Shown here one piece after another: positions 54,101-64,000 of a stretch of DNA of 64,000 nt. The notes beneath the pieces were generated by a model. That model was not told where the DNA came from. It saw only the letters and a list, made by a program, of their open reading frames with translations, and did no database searches. The position numbers and the translations under genes are program-made. Within the stretch, counting starts at the first letter, position 1; the number at the start of each line of letters is the position of its first letter. Source of the DNA: Symbiodinium sp. CCMP2592 (lineage: Eukaryota > Sar > Dinophyceae > Suessiales > Symbiodiniaceae); the NCBI GenBank assembly GCA_905221615.1, contig CAJNDT010005866.1, positions 124,001 to 188,000 on the forward strand, given 5' to 3'.

Positions 54101-57100
54101 GATTTTCAGACTCTCGAAGCTTCTCTGCTCCCTCGTAAAACAAAGTCGGTCTCAAGCCCTAAGCCGTCTTGGAACTCTGCACCCTTAGCCCTTATAGGAC
54201 CCCAAACCTGACATTGAATGCAGACCTGGATCAAGCTGGGCTCATCGAAGAGGACGATCTTGCGACATCAGCTCCGGTTTTAGGGACCGTAGTCCCAGAT
54301 GATCGGGTGGGGCTTTGCAGCAAATGAACAAAGCCTGGGGAATTTAAATGTAGCGAATTTGAAAGTAGCGGAGCCACATACTCCCACAAGAACCAGCCAA
54401 TCAATGAACGCAAACTCGATGCACCCTGCACCATCAGCCTCAATAGTGCCCACTGCCAAAACCCTAAATCACCTCACCTCGCTGCACCTTGAGCCGGAAG
54501 CTCATCAACGAACCAAATCACTCCAACCAGGAATCCGAACTCCTCCCGTGTCTCACAAACACAAACCTCCTTGATTGAATGTAGGACCAGGTGGTGCAGT
54601 ACAGTTGTTTTGTGAGGGGAATTTTCGACAGGTTTTGAAGGCTTGTTTACAAGGTCCTGGCACCATTATAGTCTTAAGTTGACGTGACACGAGTCACCTC
54701 GTTCATAAGGCAGTACTTAGTACGGTAAGTGCGGGACGAGACCCCCGCTCGATGCGCGAACTCCCAACGCCTCCAAATTGTAAGAGCCCGCAAGCTCAAA
54801 AGCGATGAAGGACCCCGGAACTGCCCCAGAACCCTAAACCCGAAGAGCCCACCTAAGCCCCAACCGTTCTAAAGCCTTCTAAAGACCACGTCATGTCAAC
54901 TATTGTAGTTTTTGCTTTTGTCGAGGTATAATGACATTTTGCAAGCAAGGTCGGAGGTTGGAACTTTTAGGCTTCATGCCCGCATGGCCGTGCAAGGATA
55001 AAAGATACAGAAAGGAGTTGGCCTCGCGAAATGCTGCGAAGGTGGGTTTCAGGGGAGCTACTGGTAATGTAGGAACCTGATTAAGAAACCCTGGGCCTAT
55101 AACGCCAACATAGTAGGCTTCATATGAGGAACCCGAATAAAGGCCCAAGGTTTCTCAATCAGGTTCCTACATTAGGCACGGTCGTAAGGATGTTGAAGTT
55201 CTTGAGTTTGGAGGGTTCGGTTTCAGTCGTAGACAGCATCCAGCAAGCGGGGTCCTTCACACCATCAGCATGTAGGATCTTCTAAGGGAGTTTGGTTTAG
55301 GGTTCAGGGTTTGAGGGTTTAGGGTTTGATGCTTGTCTGGGAGATTGTTAAAAATGCGTTGCTTAGGCACAGATTCTTCTTGCTCAGTGGCTCAGTCGGT
55401 AATTCGGGCGCTGCCATCGTTTGAGATGCAGCGCTACACTGCAAAAGCCAGGCACCCCCGAAGCGTGAAGCTGTGATAAACTGGCTCAGGTGCAGGAATG
55501 CCACGGGGGTAAGGCATTGCCTGCGTACGTCAGACAGCAAGCCTGACATCCCAGCTAACCCTGCTGGAAGTCTACCCAAACCCTCTCGACGCTACACGCC
55601 CAAAAACCCCAACGTAACGCAACGTCGCAACCATGAGCCCCGTGTCCTATGTCCCACTCCAATGCCAGGCGGCAGCGATGGGCACCTCTAAGGCCGCGAC
55701 AGGGTTGGCGGGTAGCAGAGGCTGCACGGTGTGAGAAGCAATGTCAATCTCATTCCGTGGGATGTCAACTAGCACAAGACCGGTATACAGGACCTTTAGG
55801 CTTTTTGGAAGAGGCTGCTTCGTCGCGCAGCTCAGTTGCAGGCGGCACCTGCATCGAAAGCAGCTCCGGCTGCGGCGCCGCCGGCCGCTCCCGCCACGAC
55901 TGCAGCGCCAGCACCAGCGACAGCAGAGCCTGCAGTGGCAGAGGCGGAAGCAAGTCCCCTCCCCTAGCATCTTACTGAGAGGCTAGGTTCTTGTGAAGTG
56001 GGTTGTGGGGATGATCCATCAACCCTAGCTTCTGCCTTGCGTCACGAATCCTGTCCTGAGCCTTCAAGATGGAGCTCATGGGCTATGAGTAGCAGCTATT
56101 CGGTACCGTTTCGAGGGTGCAGGGTTTGGAGACAGAAAGCCAAGACCAACCAGTTTATCCAACACCAGCAAGCTCAGGATCTGGCTGCCCCGACTTTAGC
56201 AGCGAAGTTTTCAACATGGCAGACCCTGAAAGAAATCAAATCAGCGCCCGATCCTCGCTGAACCCCGAAATCACAGCCCCTACCAAAAAAAGACCAACGG
56301 AAGAACACGACGTAAGGTACATGATTGAGCAGAAGCTTAAAGTCATAGTACGACAAGTCTACACTCAAAGATGAACTTCCAGCCACCAAGAGCCTTCTAG
56401 CCTTCAGTATCTTCTTCCATCTTGAACTTTCTTTCTATGTTCAAGCTCCTGCTCTGGCTTCCCCACACCCATGCCTACCGCCCATGCGTGGCCCTGAAGC
56501 GCAGGGCAAGCGCCCAGCAGAGGGTGGCGAAAACAACGCCGAGAAGAAGCCTAGGTTGGGCCCCGTAGAAGCTTCAGGGCTTCTGGGCCCTAAAATCCTG
56601 ACCCCAAACCCCTTAACCCTAGACCCTAAACCCCTGGGTTCATGGGTCATGAGAATAAGTAGGCTAAGAACCTGCGCCCGAAAGATCCCAAACCCGTAAA
56701 GCCCAGGATCTAGTGTTGGGCGGTTTGGGTTTGCGGCATGGGAGTTGGGGCTTTGAGGCTTGGGAGTTTGGCTTGAGGATCTTTGGGGGTTAAGGCTCTT
56801 TGCTAGAAGGCTCAGGGTCTTGGGTCTTGGATCTACGTCGTTCAGGGTTTAGTTTAGTCAGGCTTTCGTTTGAGGATCTGTTTGGAGGGTTTGGGGTTTG
56901 GGGATCTAGGGGGTGTCAGGTTCAGGATTGGGGGTTAGGGCGCGTTCGCTTCGTGTACGGCGGCCGAAGCAGTAGCAGCTGTTTTGGTTGGATTCTTGTG
57001 CAGAGTTCGACACAGTCCTGTGTTAGGCTGCGACTGTGTGTTGTGAAGACTTGATATCTGGCTTTCGAGGTTGTTCGTGTGTCTTCGTCTGTGTAGATGG

Positions 57101-58891
57101 TCTCTTGTGTTCTTGTGGCAGGTGCGGTTCACTCGCTCTCTCGCTTGCGGTTTCTGTATACAAGGGCTTCGTGGGAGATGATTCTCACCTAGATTTATCT
57201 GTTAGTCTAACTGTACAAATGCATGGTTGAATCAAGAAGATAGTACAGCTCGACACATGTACCTAACCAGGAAGATGATCTAGGACAACTACCGTAACCC
57301 TTAACCTTGGAGCCTAACATCCTGCTACTGTACCAGGAACGAACAGGAGACTGCAATGCTTGGAAGGATGCTCATGCAGGCTGTCCGGTGGGGGTCAATC
57401 GTGGTGTTTCAGGGTTTACTGGAAACTCGGGTCAAGCGACTGATGCACTCGAGTGCCTGCAAGGATCCCTTGCTTAGTAAGCCCATTAAGGTTGCAAGGA
57501 TCTTCTTTTCTGAGTGGCTTTGGGGGTTGTTTGGTTGGGCACCGTCCCTCTCACCAGAATTTGGGCCTGTTATGGGCAACACGTATTCGCGGAGCGGACG
57601 CAGCTTGTCTCGGTGCCCGAGTGTATGTTTGCAATCCTCCCGAGCAGCGGTTAATGTGTGTGCGGCGCAGCACCGAAATCATCTAATGAGAGTAATGCCA
57701 GCATGATTTAATAATGTACTTTGGCGGCAGCAACCACTATGCTGCCGTCGGAGGGATACGAGGTTGCCACACGAGTACTTCGGCAGGTGAGAAGTGCTTC
57801 CGAAATTCAGCTTTCTCGCAGAGCCTTTTTGTTCGAAACGTCTGACTGCAAGCATTTAGTTGACTGTACGGCCCTCTCAAGACATGTTCGGAGGCAGATT
57901 GGAGATTTTATGCCTTAGACGAGCCAGCCGAGCCTTAGGAAGACACGACACCTCGTACATCCTTCTGAGTGCATTCTTCTGAGTGTTTGGAAATAGAGTA
58001 CGTCAGCTGTAAGAATTTAAGGGCAATCTCGCTTCTCTCCAGTACTACTCCACCGCCAGACTGTGTCCTAACCGCTGCCCGAAACCTTAGGCCGTAAGCC
58101 GTGCTCGAGCATCTTAACCCTCAGCCGGAGCCTCCTGCACGATGGTAGCCAGCAGAACCTCCCTGCAAAAGCCAGCTCATTCAGACTTTCTATGCTCCAA
58201 AGTGAGCCTGACCATGAAAAAGCGCGCAGGTGAGGCCCCCCCCAACGCACCAACTCCCAAAGCTTCCCTCTACTTCAGGGGCCGCCGAGAACGCCTGAAG
58301 AGCTGAAACCGAAGGCAAAGCCCGAAAAGCATCAAGCCCGGACCTCAAACCCTAAAGCCCCTAAAGCAAGCCATCTCTTCGACAGCTCTTGGTTCTGAAA
58401 CTCGGAGCTTCGATCCCAGGGCGTGGTGAGAGTGCTGCAGAATCGCGCCAAGAATAACCAGGGGGCCGTGCGCTCAAAGGGCTTTCGAAGTTTGATGCTT
58501 GCTTGTGAGCTTGAACTGAGGGTTGAAATGGCTCAGGATTTTGGTTTGGGATTGAGGGGGTCTCAAGATTCAGGCATTCATGAGCTTTGTTTGTATACCG
58601 TTAGTCCCATTACCCAAAGCCAATCAACTGGACTGATAGTCTATGCGTAGGTCTTGGTAGGTGCTGGTGGGTCAGAACTGTGAGAATTTCGAGACTCAGG
58701 AATCGGAGGTACTTGCTGGTAGCAGGAACAGTCCTTTGCATCATTCTGGTTACACCCTGACCCCATGACCACCTCGCCCCGACCCATCGACCACCAGCAC
58801 CACCCGCACCACCGCCGCAGCTGCCGCGTCGTCGAGGTCGTTGTCGTCGCGGGAGTCACAGTCGGCAAGAGTAGTAGTAGTAGTCGTCGTC

Positions 58892-58936
<45 letters not shown>

Positions 58937-61900
58937 AACAAAATCACGAGAATATAAATGGCAGTAGTGGCGGCGGTCGCTCGTCGTCATTGTCGTCTTC
59001 GCTGTAGATGTTGCCGCAGTATCACTAGAGTCACTAGACCATAGACCATAAGCACAAGCTCTCGAGATGATACAAACAACAACCGTGCCCGCGACAACAA
59101 GCAATCATAATAGAACTTGCTAGTCAGACAGATTCCTGCGTATGGAATTCATGCGGAAGTCGCAAGAGTAGCAAACTCTAACCTTAAATGCAATGTGATT
59201 GTTCGTGAGCCTCGCAACCTGAACCCTAAACCCTAAACCCATTCCGAAGCGAGGCCCTTCCATTGGCTGATCTGGAGACTGAGTTCAAGGCCGGTTTATA
59301 TGTAGTTATGTAGGACTCTTAAACACGGTTATATGTATTGAGCAGAATTCTGGGCATATGTCGCTCTGATCATGCTTGGGTGTGCAGCGCACCATCCATT
59401 CTTTTCAGAGTGCCTGCCTCAACGCACATGTCGTCTTTATCAACACTGTTCGTCTTGTTTTCGATGCGATTCTATACAATTTTGAGGGGTTCCTTAGTAT
59501 ATTTACAGTATAATGGGCCTCAAGTCATTAAGGCCCCTGTGTTGCCACGACCATCGATGCTTCAAGCCCAAACCCAGAAGCCAAGAGAAGGGGCCCGCAG
59601 CTCGGTCCAGGCATGTACCATGGGGGCCTTGATCATTATAGGGTTTGGGTGTAGGGTTTCGGGTTTAGGACCTACACTGCTTTGGGAGAGGCCCATATTA
59701 CAGTTATAGTATCATGGGCCCCTGAAGTAGGCGAGAAACCTCAGGGCCTGAACCTTCGAGAGTGAGTTCGATCTTCTTAAAGCTTGCGTTTCCCTAGAAC
59801 TGCAAGCAGCTCACTGAACTTCAAACGAGCTGTATCATCTCGATGAGGACTGATGGCTAGACTTAGGCGTCCCTGGCACTGGGTCTAGATCATTGGTTTG
59901 GGGTTTAGGGTTCAGGTTTAGTTTTATGTGCCTGTGATTCTGAGCTACTGTGCAGGAGCTGTGGAAAGTGCCCTTCAACGTGAAGGAGGCCCGTCCTTCG
60001 TGTGGTCTTACTCTCGCCTTTAAATATTAAGGCCCCGTATTCGTTTACTTTTGGGGCTTCAACAATTACCTATTCATTTGCTTCGGGGGTCCTTATTACA
60101 GTTATAGTAACTTATAGTATAATGGACCCCCAAACCCTATTCTACTTATTTATTAAGGCCCCTATATCATAGTACCCTTACAGATCTGTCATGGTAACCA
60201 GCCCTCTTCTCAGCATTCAGGCCCCATGTTCGTCTAGTTTGGGATTCAAGATCACCGGCCTGCCCGTCTGGATCTCCTCATGCAAAGCCCCCGGATATGG
60301 GGGTTTCCGAAAGTAGGGGACCCGACCCTAATCTAGTACCCTAAATAGTAGGATCCTTAATAAGGATCCCAAAATAAGGTACCCTAATTGTTGGAAACTC
60401 CCATATGCTGAGGGGCTCATCCATCGATCATAGTAGAAACAATAATACCTCTTTGTTTTCTTTGTTGTTATGAATATACTTTTAACACTTATACACTATT
60501 CATCATGATCATTATTACTTTTCGTATCATTAGCACTTAGGGCTTATTTTCACCCCAACAAAGCCTAAAGGTCTCACCTCAGGAAGTCATACTTCAGAAC
60601 CCGAAAATGGGTTTAGGGTTTAGGGTGTCGGGTAATTAGGGTTTAGCCTTCGAGCGATTTGACAGGAGTGGCTCAGGAAGCTGCATTGCTATTGGACTCA
60701 TAATATAGGGCCGGAATACGTTGTTTGTTATGATGATATTGCTCTGGTTCCGCATGATAACTATAGAACAATATACGCCCCCCAGCCCTATTCTAATTAT
60801 TACGAACCTGGAGTTCTCGAGTTCTTCGTGTCTTACTTCATCTGAACTGCTTGGCGTTTTCGGGGGTGCAGCGCCCTGGAGCCTTTGTTTGCCCTTGACG
60901 TTTAGGGTTTAGGGCAATCTGTAGGTCCTGAGAAGAAGAGGAAGATCCACCAACGAACGTCATATCAAAATCTGAAAGGTCCGAGAATCGGGGAATTGGG
61001 AGATGTTCTTCCTTAAGGTTCCTAAATATCAGTATACGAGTTCGTTGCACCATGTACACGTTCGCTGTGGACAGGTCCGACTCGACAAGCGTATAGACCG
61101 GTTCCGGTTCCCTGCAGCTTGCTTCGCTCAAGCTCAAACTAGCTTCGCAGGAAAACCCTTCATACAGCCAAATGCCTGAACACCAACACGTGAGCTGCCG
61201 GATCGAGGTCGAGAGGGAACATCCGAAACGCAGTGCGCTGGGATCAGCCCCCTCCCAGGAAGGGGTCCTTCCTGTGCACGGATGCACTGCAATTAACGAA
61301 AATGCAGTGCGAAGAACCTATTTACCTGCACTGTCCTTTCGACTCGCACCTCTGCCGCCACCTCAGAACTTGGACGGTGGATGGCGAGCAAGGATGGATC
61401 TATTAGGAATCGATTATTCTGAAAACCAATTCCTCCCCGTGTCTATTCGCAAGGTACGGCCGGACGTGCACGTGTGTTTCGACATGACCCTCGACGGCCC
61501 GCACAAACTTCTGTACGATACGCTTTATCCGGAGAAATCATTTTGGAGCTCCTGGCGCAAAACCGAGTTTTTTGGGCTGCGTGCAGTCCATGCTCCGCTG
61601 ACCGTTGGGCAACATGGAGCAGCAACACATCGTGTCCCACGAGCAACCTCCGGTGGTTTTGGACACTTCAAAGGCCGAGACGGAGCCGGGCCTCTCGGAC
61701 GTCTGAGTTCTTTGAGTCAAATAGCATCTGCAGACCAAAAAGCGGTTCGGCCTATGTGTCGGCACGACATCAAAAACCGCGCACAGTATGCCACAGCGGC
61801 GGATTTCGAGTGCCGCACATCGCTCCGACGGGACGAAGCCCTTACTACCTGCAAAATATGACGTGAGGATCATGCTCAAGCTTGCTCAAGACGGTCATGC

Positions 61901-63450
61901 TCGCAATGAGCAAACGCCACCCAGGTCGCAATGCATTTGGGACGACTCTTCTGCAGTTAAAAAGCAAGCAGCAGCTATTCCACCCCTATATGTTAGGTTT
62001 CAGCTAGTCCGGTTTTTCTGGAAAAGGCCTCTTCCCTGGACCTTAATTAAGCCCGGGTTCAGAAGAAAAGCCCTAAGCCCTATGTAAAGCTTGAACCCTA
62101 CAACCTACAGTGGAAGCCAGAATGTTGGAATGCGGTTAATGGCCCGCGCCGGTAAATAGGCCCACATTCTAAGATTCGTTTTCGTGGCAAACATGTATCC
62201 CGCGCCTTCGGAAGATTCTGAGCGGGTATACGGTTACATTCCAACTTTCATTTGAAAGGGCCATATCCTTTAGAGCCCACCGGCCCGAGACCAGCATTCC
62301 CGCACCCAGTGTTTTTTTGCGCGTGTGGGGGGACCCGCACCCCCCCCACCAAGGTCGACGTGTAATTGGAACTGCGCAGTTTGTGCTTTGAATCCCGTTG
62401 AACCGACCATTCCTTTCACTGTTCTCCCCCCATTTTCGTGCTGTCGCTTGGCGCTCCAACTCCTGCAGTTTTTGCTATGCCGACCAATCCTTTCACATGT
62501 TTTGCTGCTCTCTTTCATTTTCGTGCATTGACCCTTGCTTTCCTTTCTATTGAGCTCCAACTCTCCGGGCAGGTTTTGGTGTGCTTTCACAGGTTTTGCT
62601 GCTCTCTTCATTTTCGTGCGTTTGCCTTCGCTTGTCTTTTTGATTGTGCAACTCATTTAAAGGTTGCTCAATTTTTTTTGTCGACCAGTCCTTCAAGCTC
62701 CGTGAAGTTTTTGGTGTGCCGACCATTCTTCAAAGCAAAGAGTGTTCTGACTCGGGAAGGGTTGGAATGCAAATTCCAAGTTCAATCTTGAACCTGAAGG
62801 TTGGAATGGAAGCCAAGGTTGGGATTCATGAAGCTTGGAATTTTTGAAACTTGGAATGTGTCAAATCTTCCCCCTAACATGCAGGAAATTTGGGTTTGCA
62901 TATTCCAAGATTTGGGCTTTCACCATAAACCGTGAAGCCTAAACCCTAGAGCTTAAACCGGTCAAGATCAAGAGGCCGGGGAGACTGACGCCCTGAGCTT
63001 CCTGCGGAAATGGCCTGCGAAGGCTTGGGTGTTTTGAAGTGCATGGGTCCTTGGTTTGAGAGGGTTTAGGTTTTACGGTTTAACCTGTCGGGCTTGGGCT
63101 TCTTTGCGGTTGCGGATTTTAGCGGTCTCGGGGGTTGAGATCCCACAGTACATGATTCAACACCCTTGCAAGGCGGCTTGATTACGAAGATCTACGAAGT
63201 GTTCCAATACTCCATGGGGCTTGTTATGCTATGCTCGAGGTAGGACTATTTAGGAGTCTTTAAGTATAGTGGGTTTGAAGAATCCCTCTAAGGGTGTCTA
63301 CACTAGTATGGTGGAATATACCCCCCCGAACACCCTGTTCTGACTCATACGGCCCCTACACTGCAACTCTTGAGGATGCCTCAGGTGACCTTTCCCCTTT
63401 AGCAATCGAAGCGCTGCACAGGTGGAGCTGCAGAAGGACAACGATTCCTG
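51052..63450 (+). CDS. Locus B: tandem paralogue of locus A, LOTUS-like, at least 12 micro-exons
   Basis: The twelve coding blocks of locus A recur here in the same order, about 22-23 kb downstream, over at least 12.4 kb; the 3' end is probably outside the window. Intron sequences are not alignable between A and B, while the exons keep length, phase and residues, with many silent changes. This contrast argues that both copies have been under protein-level constraint since an old duplication. Domain content as for locus A. Donors are GT more often than in A (51104, 53084, 55041, 56554). The join between the first and second blocks is out of phase with the boundaries chosen, so an exon is missing or a boundary is wrong. 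Whether both copies are expressed cannot be told. Confidence 0.6.
51629..51729. repeat. 21-bp higher-order telomere-like repeat
   Basis: The unit TTTAGGGTTTAGGG plus TTTAGAG repeats nearly five times without error: every third heptamer has GGG changed to GAG. Confidence 0.97.
51730..52487. other. Intron 1 of locus B; open stretch of unknown status
   Basis: A + frame at about 51997-52140 reads AVHANSSPEVFREGWKFKSR and then QATIVSIQRPK, and may be an extra exon. Not matched in locus A. Confidence 0.35.
52488..52550 (+). CDS. Locus B exon, LOTUS-like first half
   Basis: 63 nt: VKLTSLKDQWLKFHGHKRFG after a leading Pro. Acceptor CTCCAG|, donor TCG|GCCGAA (GC). Partner of 30267. Confidence 0.6.
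53025..53084 (+). CDS. Locus B exon, GEGG block
   Basis: 60 nt: [20 protein letters not shown]. Acceptor TTTCGAG|, donor AG|GTGGGT. Partner of 31124; one codon longer. Confidence 0.7.
53303..53402. mobile_element. MITE-like element, family M3
   Basis: CGTAGTTGTCAAAATAGGGG start and TAATTTTGACAACCACCC end; core GCTAAATATTAGGTGCCGGA. In an intron of locus B. Confidence 0.95.
54224..54252 (+). CDS. Locus B exon, LIEE block
   Basis: 29 nt: LDQAGLIEE, then GAG|GACGAT (GA donor). Partner of 32758. Confidence 0.55.
54997..55041 (+). CDS. Locus B exon, RYRKE block
   Basis: 45 nt: DKRYRKELASRNAAK between GTGCAAG| and GTGGGT. Partner of 33281. An M9 element begins 24 bp after the donor. Confidence 0.7.
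55065..55174. mobile_element. MITE-like element, family M9
   Basis: Ends TAATGTAGGAACCTGATTAA and TCAATCAGGTTCCTACATTA are inverted repeats; arms extend through GAAACCCTGGG/CCCAAGGTTTC. The outermost TAATGTAGG is shared with the best M1 copies. Confidence 0.95.
55175..56504. other. Intron sequence of locus B, possible unmatched exons
   Basis: An Ala/Pro-rich open stretch at about 55826-55965 (AAPASKAAPAAAPPAAPATT) and QQAQDLAAPTLAAKFSTWQ (about 56165-56220) look coding-like but have no clear partner in locus A. Confidence 0.35.
56505..56554 (+). CDS. Locus B exon, Lys-rich KRPAE block
   Basis: 50 nt: GKRPAEGGENNAEKKPR, from GCGCAG| to CTAG|GTTGGG. Partner of 35451. Confidence 0.75.
57347..57379 (+). 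CDS. Locus B exon, MLMQ block
   Basis: 33 nt: ETAMLGRMLMQ, from GAACAG| to CAG|GCTGTC (GC donor). Partner of 36149. Confidence 0.55.
57721..57918 (+). CDS. Open stretch in locus B intron, unknown
   Basis: The frame PSEGYEVATRVLRQVRSASE and SRRAFLFETSDCKHLVD ends at a TAG. It resembles coding sequence in composition, but no counterpart lies between the matching exons of locus A. Could be an extra exon or a small nested gene. Confidence 0.2.
   Translation: MAAATTMLPSEGYEVATRVLRQVRSASEIQLSRRAFLFETSDCKHLVDCTALSRHVRRQIGDFMP
58420..58464 (+). CDS. Locus B exon, [10 protein letters not shown] block
   Basis: 45 nt: [15 protein letters not shown], from CCCAG| to GGG|GCCGTG (GC). Partner of 36902. 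Confidence 0.7.
58869..58937. repeat. (GTA)n microsatellite
   Basis: TAG/GTA trinucleotides, in an intron of locus B. Confidence 0.95.
59254..59289 (+). CDS. Locus B exon, LOTUS helix block
   Basis: 36 nt: ALPLADLETEFK, from AGCGAG| to AAG|GCCGGT (GC). Partner of 38417. Confidence 0.7.
59467..59538. mobile_element. MITE-like element, family M1 (left end diverged)
   Basis: TTTTGAGGGGTTCCTTAGTA, TACAGTATAATGGGCC and TCATTAAGGCCCC. Confidence 0.85.
59622..59722. mobile_element. MITE-like element, family M1 (with telomere-like words inside)
   Basis: GGGGGCCTTGATCATTATAG start and TTATAGTATCATGGGCCCC. The middle is replaced or invaded by GGTTTGGGTGTAGGGTTTCG-type telomere-like sequence. Confidence 0.75.
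59956..59988 (+). CDS. Locus B exon, LWKVPFNV block
   Basis: 33 nt: [11 protein letters not shown], from TGTGCAG| to GAG|GCCCGT (GC). Partner of 39784. Confidence 0.75.
60022..60168. mobile_element. MITE-like element, family M1 (expanded)
   Basis: A right-end AAATATTAAGGCCCC piece, then a full core GGGGGTCCTTATTACAGTTA, TAGTATAATGGACCCCC and ATTTATTAAGGCCCCTATAT. Probably two overlapping copies. Confidence 0.8.
60295..60406. mobile_element. MITE-like element, family M2 (complete)
   Basis: Ends ATATGGGGGTTTCCGAAAGT and GTTGGAAACTCCCATAT are inverted repeats. Core TAGTACCCTAAATAGTAGGA. Confidence 0.93.
60704..60811. mobile_element. MITE-like element, family M1 (diverged)
   Basis: TATAGGGCCGGAATACG start, ATGATAACTATAGAACAATA core, CCCTATTCTAATTATTACGA end. 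Confidence 0.75.
61172..61861 (+). CDS. 229-codon open frame in locus B intron, uncertain
   Basis: One long + frame includes LLGIDYSENQFLPVSIRKV and RPDVHVCFDMTLDGPHKLLY. A second + frame (61474-61866) and two - strand frames are also open across the same DNA, so the true frame, if any, is unclear. No domain recognised. It occupies the intron equivalent to the one holding the 8-cysteine gene in locus A but is not related to it. Confidence 0.25.
   Translation: MPEHQHVSCRIEVEREHPKRSALGSAPSQEGVLPVHGCTAINENAVRRTYLPALSFRLAPLPPPQNLDGGWRARMDLLGIDYSENQFLPVSIRKVRPDVHVCFDMTLDGPHKLLYDTLYPEKSFWSSWRKTEFFGLRAVHAPLTVGQHGAATHRVPRATSGGFGHFKGRDGAGPLGRLSSLSQIASADQKAVRPMCRHDIKNRAQYATAADFECRTSLRRDEALTTCKI
62395..62740. 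repeat. Diverged tandem repeat, about 90-bp unit
   Basis: ACATGTTTTGCTGCTCTCTT/ACAGGTTTTGCTGCTCTCTT, CATTTTCGTGC, GTGTGCTTTC/GTGTGCCGAC and CTCCAACTC words repeat three or four times. Followed at 62755-62905 by TTGGAAT/ATTCCAA words. Confidence 0.75.
62975..63022 (+). CDS. Locus B exon, GETD-FLRKWP block
   Basis: 48 nt: AGETDALSFLRKWPAK, from CAAGAG| to AAG|GCTTGG (GC). Partner of 41833. Confidence 0.75.
63296..63360. mobile_element. M1 right half (diverged)
   Basis: TAGTATGGTGGAATATACCC, then ACCCTGTTCTGACTCATACG and GCCCC. Ends 61 bp before the last exon of the window. Confidence 0.6.
63422..63450 (+). CDS. Locus B exon, VEL strand block
   Basis: 29 nt: VELQKDNDSW (last codon split), from GCACAG| to TG|GAAGGC (GA donor). 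Partner of 42416. Confidence 0.5.
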
Positions 63451-64000
63451 GAAGGCCAGGTTGTTGGATTGTTTAGGGCTTCAGGGTTCTGGCGTTTATG
63501 GCCGGTTTAGGTTCTGAATTTAGTTATCCCAATAAAGCTCAAGGCTTTTGGATTTTGGAAATCTCGCCAAGAACTTTTCTGCCCTTCAAGGGGGCTTTTG
63601 CAGATAGAAACGAGGTTTTTTGCCGTTTGCAGATGAGTCTAAGGTTTCAAGGCTGGTTTGGTTATGCTTACCAGTCTTTCTTTGCATGCTTCTTGACAGG
63701 GGTAATCATGAAAGCTCTGCGGAAAAAGGTGTTCTGCTGTGAGGCATCATTGGGCGATGCATCCGATAAAGGCGGGTCGCCGATCGTAGCGACATGAATA
63801 ACGGTGGCCAACCCGTGCCCTCAACCCTAAACCCGAAGACTTTTGGAACCTAAGCCTGGCATATTGATCCCGGAGACCTACGGATCTTCGCCCGTTAGAA
63901 ACCCAAGCGTTGAACTTATGAGACATTGGTTTTAGCCTCTGAGGTCAACACAGGTTGTTGGCCCGTGGACGTTAGACCTTGCCTACATGCTAACTCCTAA
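63451..64000. other. Window end; intron of locus B, no exon identified
   Basis: An open + frame at 63498-63797 has no recognised motif. Later exons of locus B are expected beyond the window. Confidence 0.3.

Noticed and set aside
55380-55480. GGCTCAGTCGGTAA word resembling a tRNA D-arm
   Set aside because: No T-arm consensus or closing acceptor stem within 80 nt.

Overview
The window looks like nuclear DNA of a dinoflagellate or a close alveolate relative. The evidence is hundreds of scattered, partly decayed copies of the heptamer TTTAGGG/CCCTAAA (the telomere motif reported for dinoflagellates), very low gene density, every supportable gene on the + strand, micro-exons of about 30-60 nt in introns of 0.5-3 kb, and apparent GC and GA intron donors with a G after the acceptor AG. 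The assignment is an inference; no rRNA, tRNA, organelle gene or spliced-leader sequence was seen to confirm it.

Layout. 0-8.3 kb is repeat-rich, with a 750-bp inverted repeat at 2.1-2.9 kb, long AT/TATG microsatellites and a few exon-like stretches. 8.3-22.5 kb holds an old, gapped segmental duplication (about 8.7-14.8 kb against 17.9-21.7 kb). Each half carries a secreted somatomedin-B-type gene (12072-12623, two SMB modules; 18777-19973, one SMB module fused to a GH16 glycosidase) followed by decayed fragments of a Piwi domain. 22.57-24.96 kb has one exon of an unknown gene and a long single-exon gene with a 180-bp coding repeat and a FASTK/OPR-like helical C-terminus. 25-28 kb is low-complexity DNA.

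The main result is in 28-64 kb. Twelve short coding blocks occur twice, in the same order and on the same strand: locus A at 28.1-42.4 kb and locus B at 51.1-63.5 kb. Most pairs have equal or codon-multiple lengths, differ largely at third codon positions, and are bounded by AG acceptors and GT/GC/GA donors. They read as two tandem paralogues of an intron-dominated gene. Two of the domains they spell resemble OST-HTH/LOTUS RNA-binding folds, a family linked elsewhere to germ granules and piRNA biology. A separate 244-residue secreted protein with two 8-cysteine modules (40581-41315) lies inside one intron of locus A. Three further exon-like blocks at 46.8-49.8 kb may be the 3' part of A or another gene.

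The non-coding DNA is also structured. At least nine families of short terminal-inverted-repeat elements (MITE-like, about 90-120 bp) are present, one with about twenty copies; several sit in introns close to exons. Large microsatellites, a 1-kb Ala/Ser-reading minisatellite, an inverted 60-bp minisatellite array and a 21-bp higher-order telomere-like repeat complete the picture. Nothing here was checked by database search; domain names rest on recognised residue patterns.
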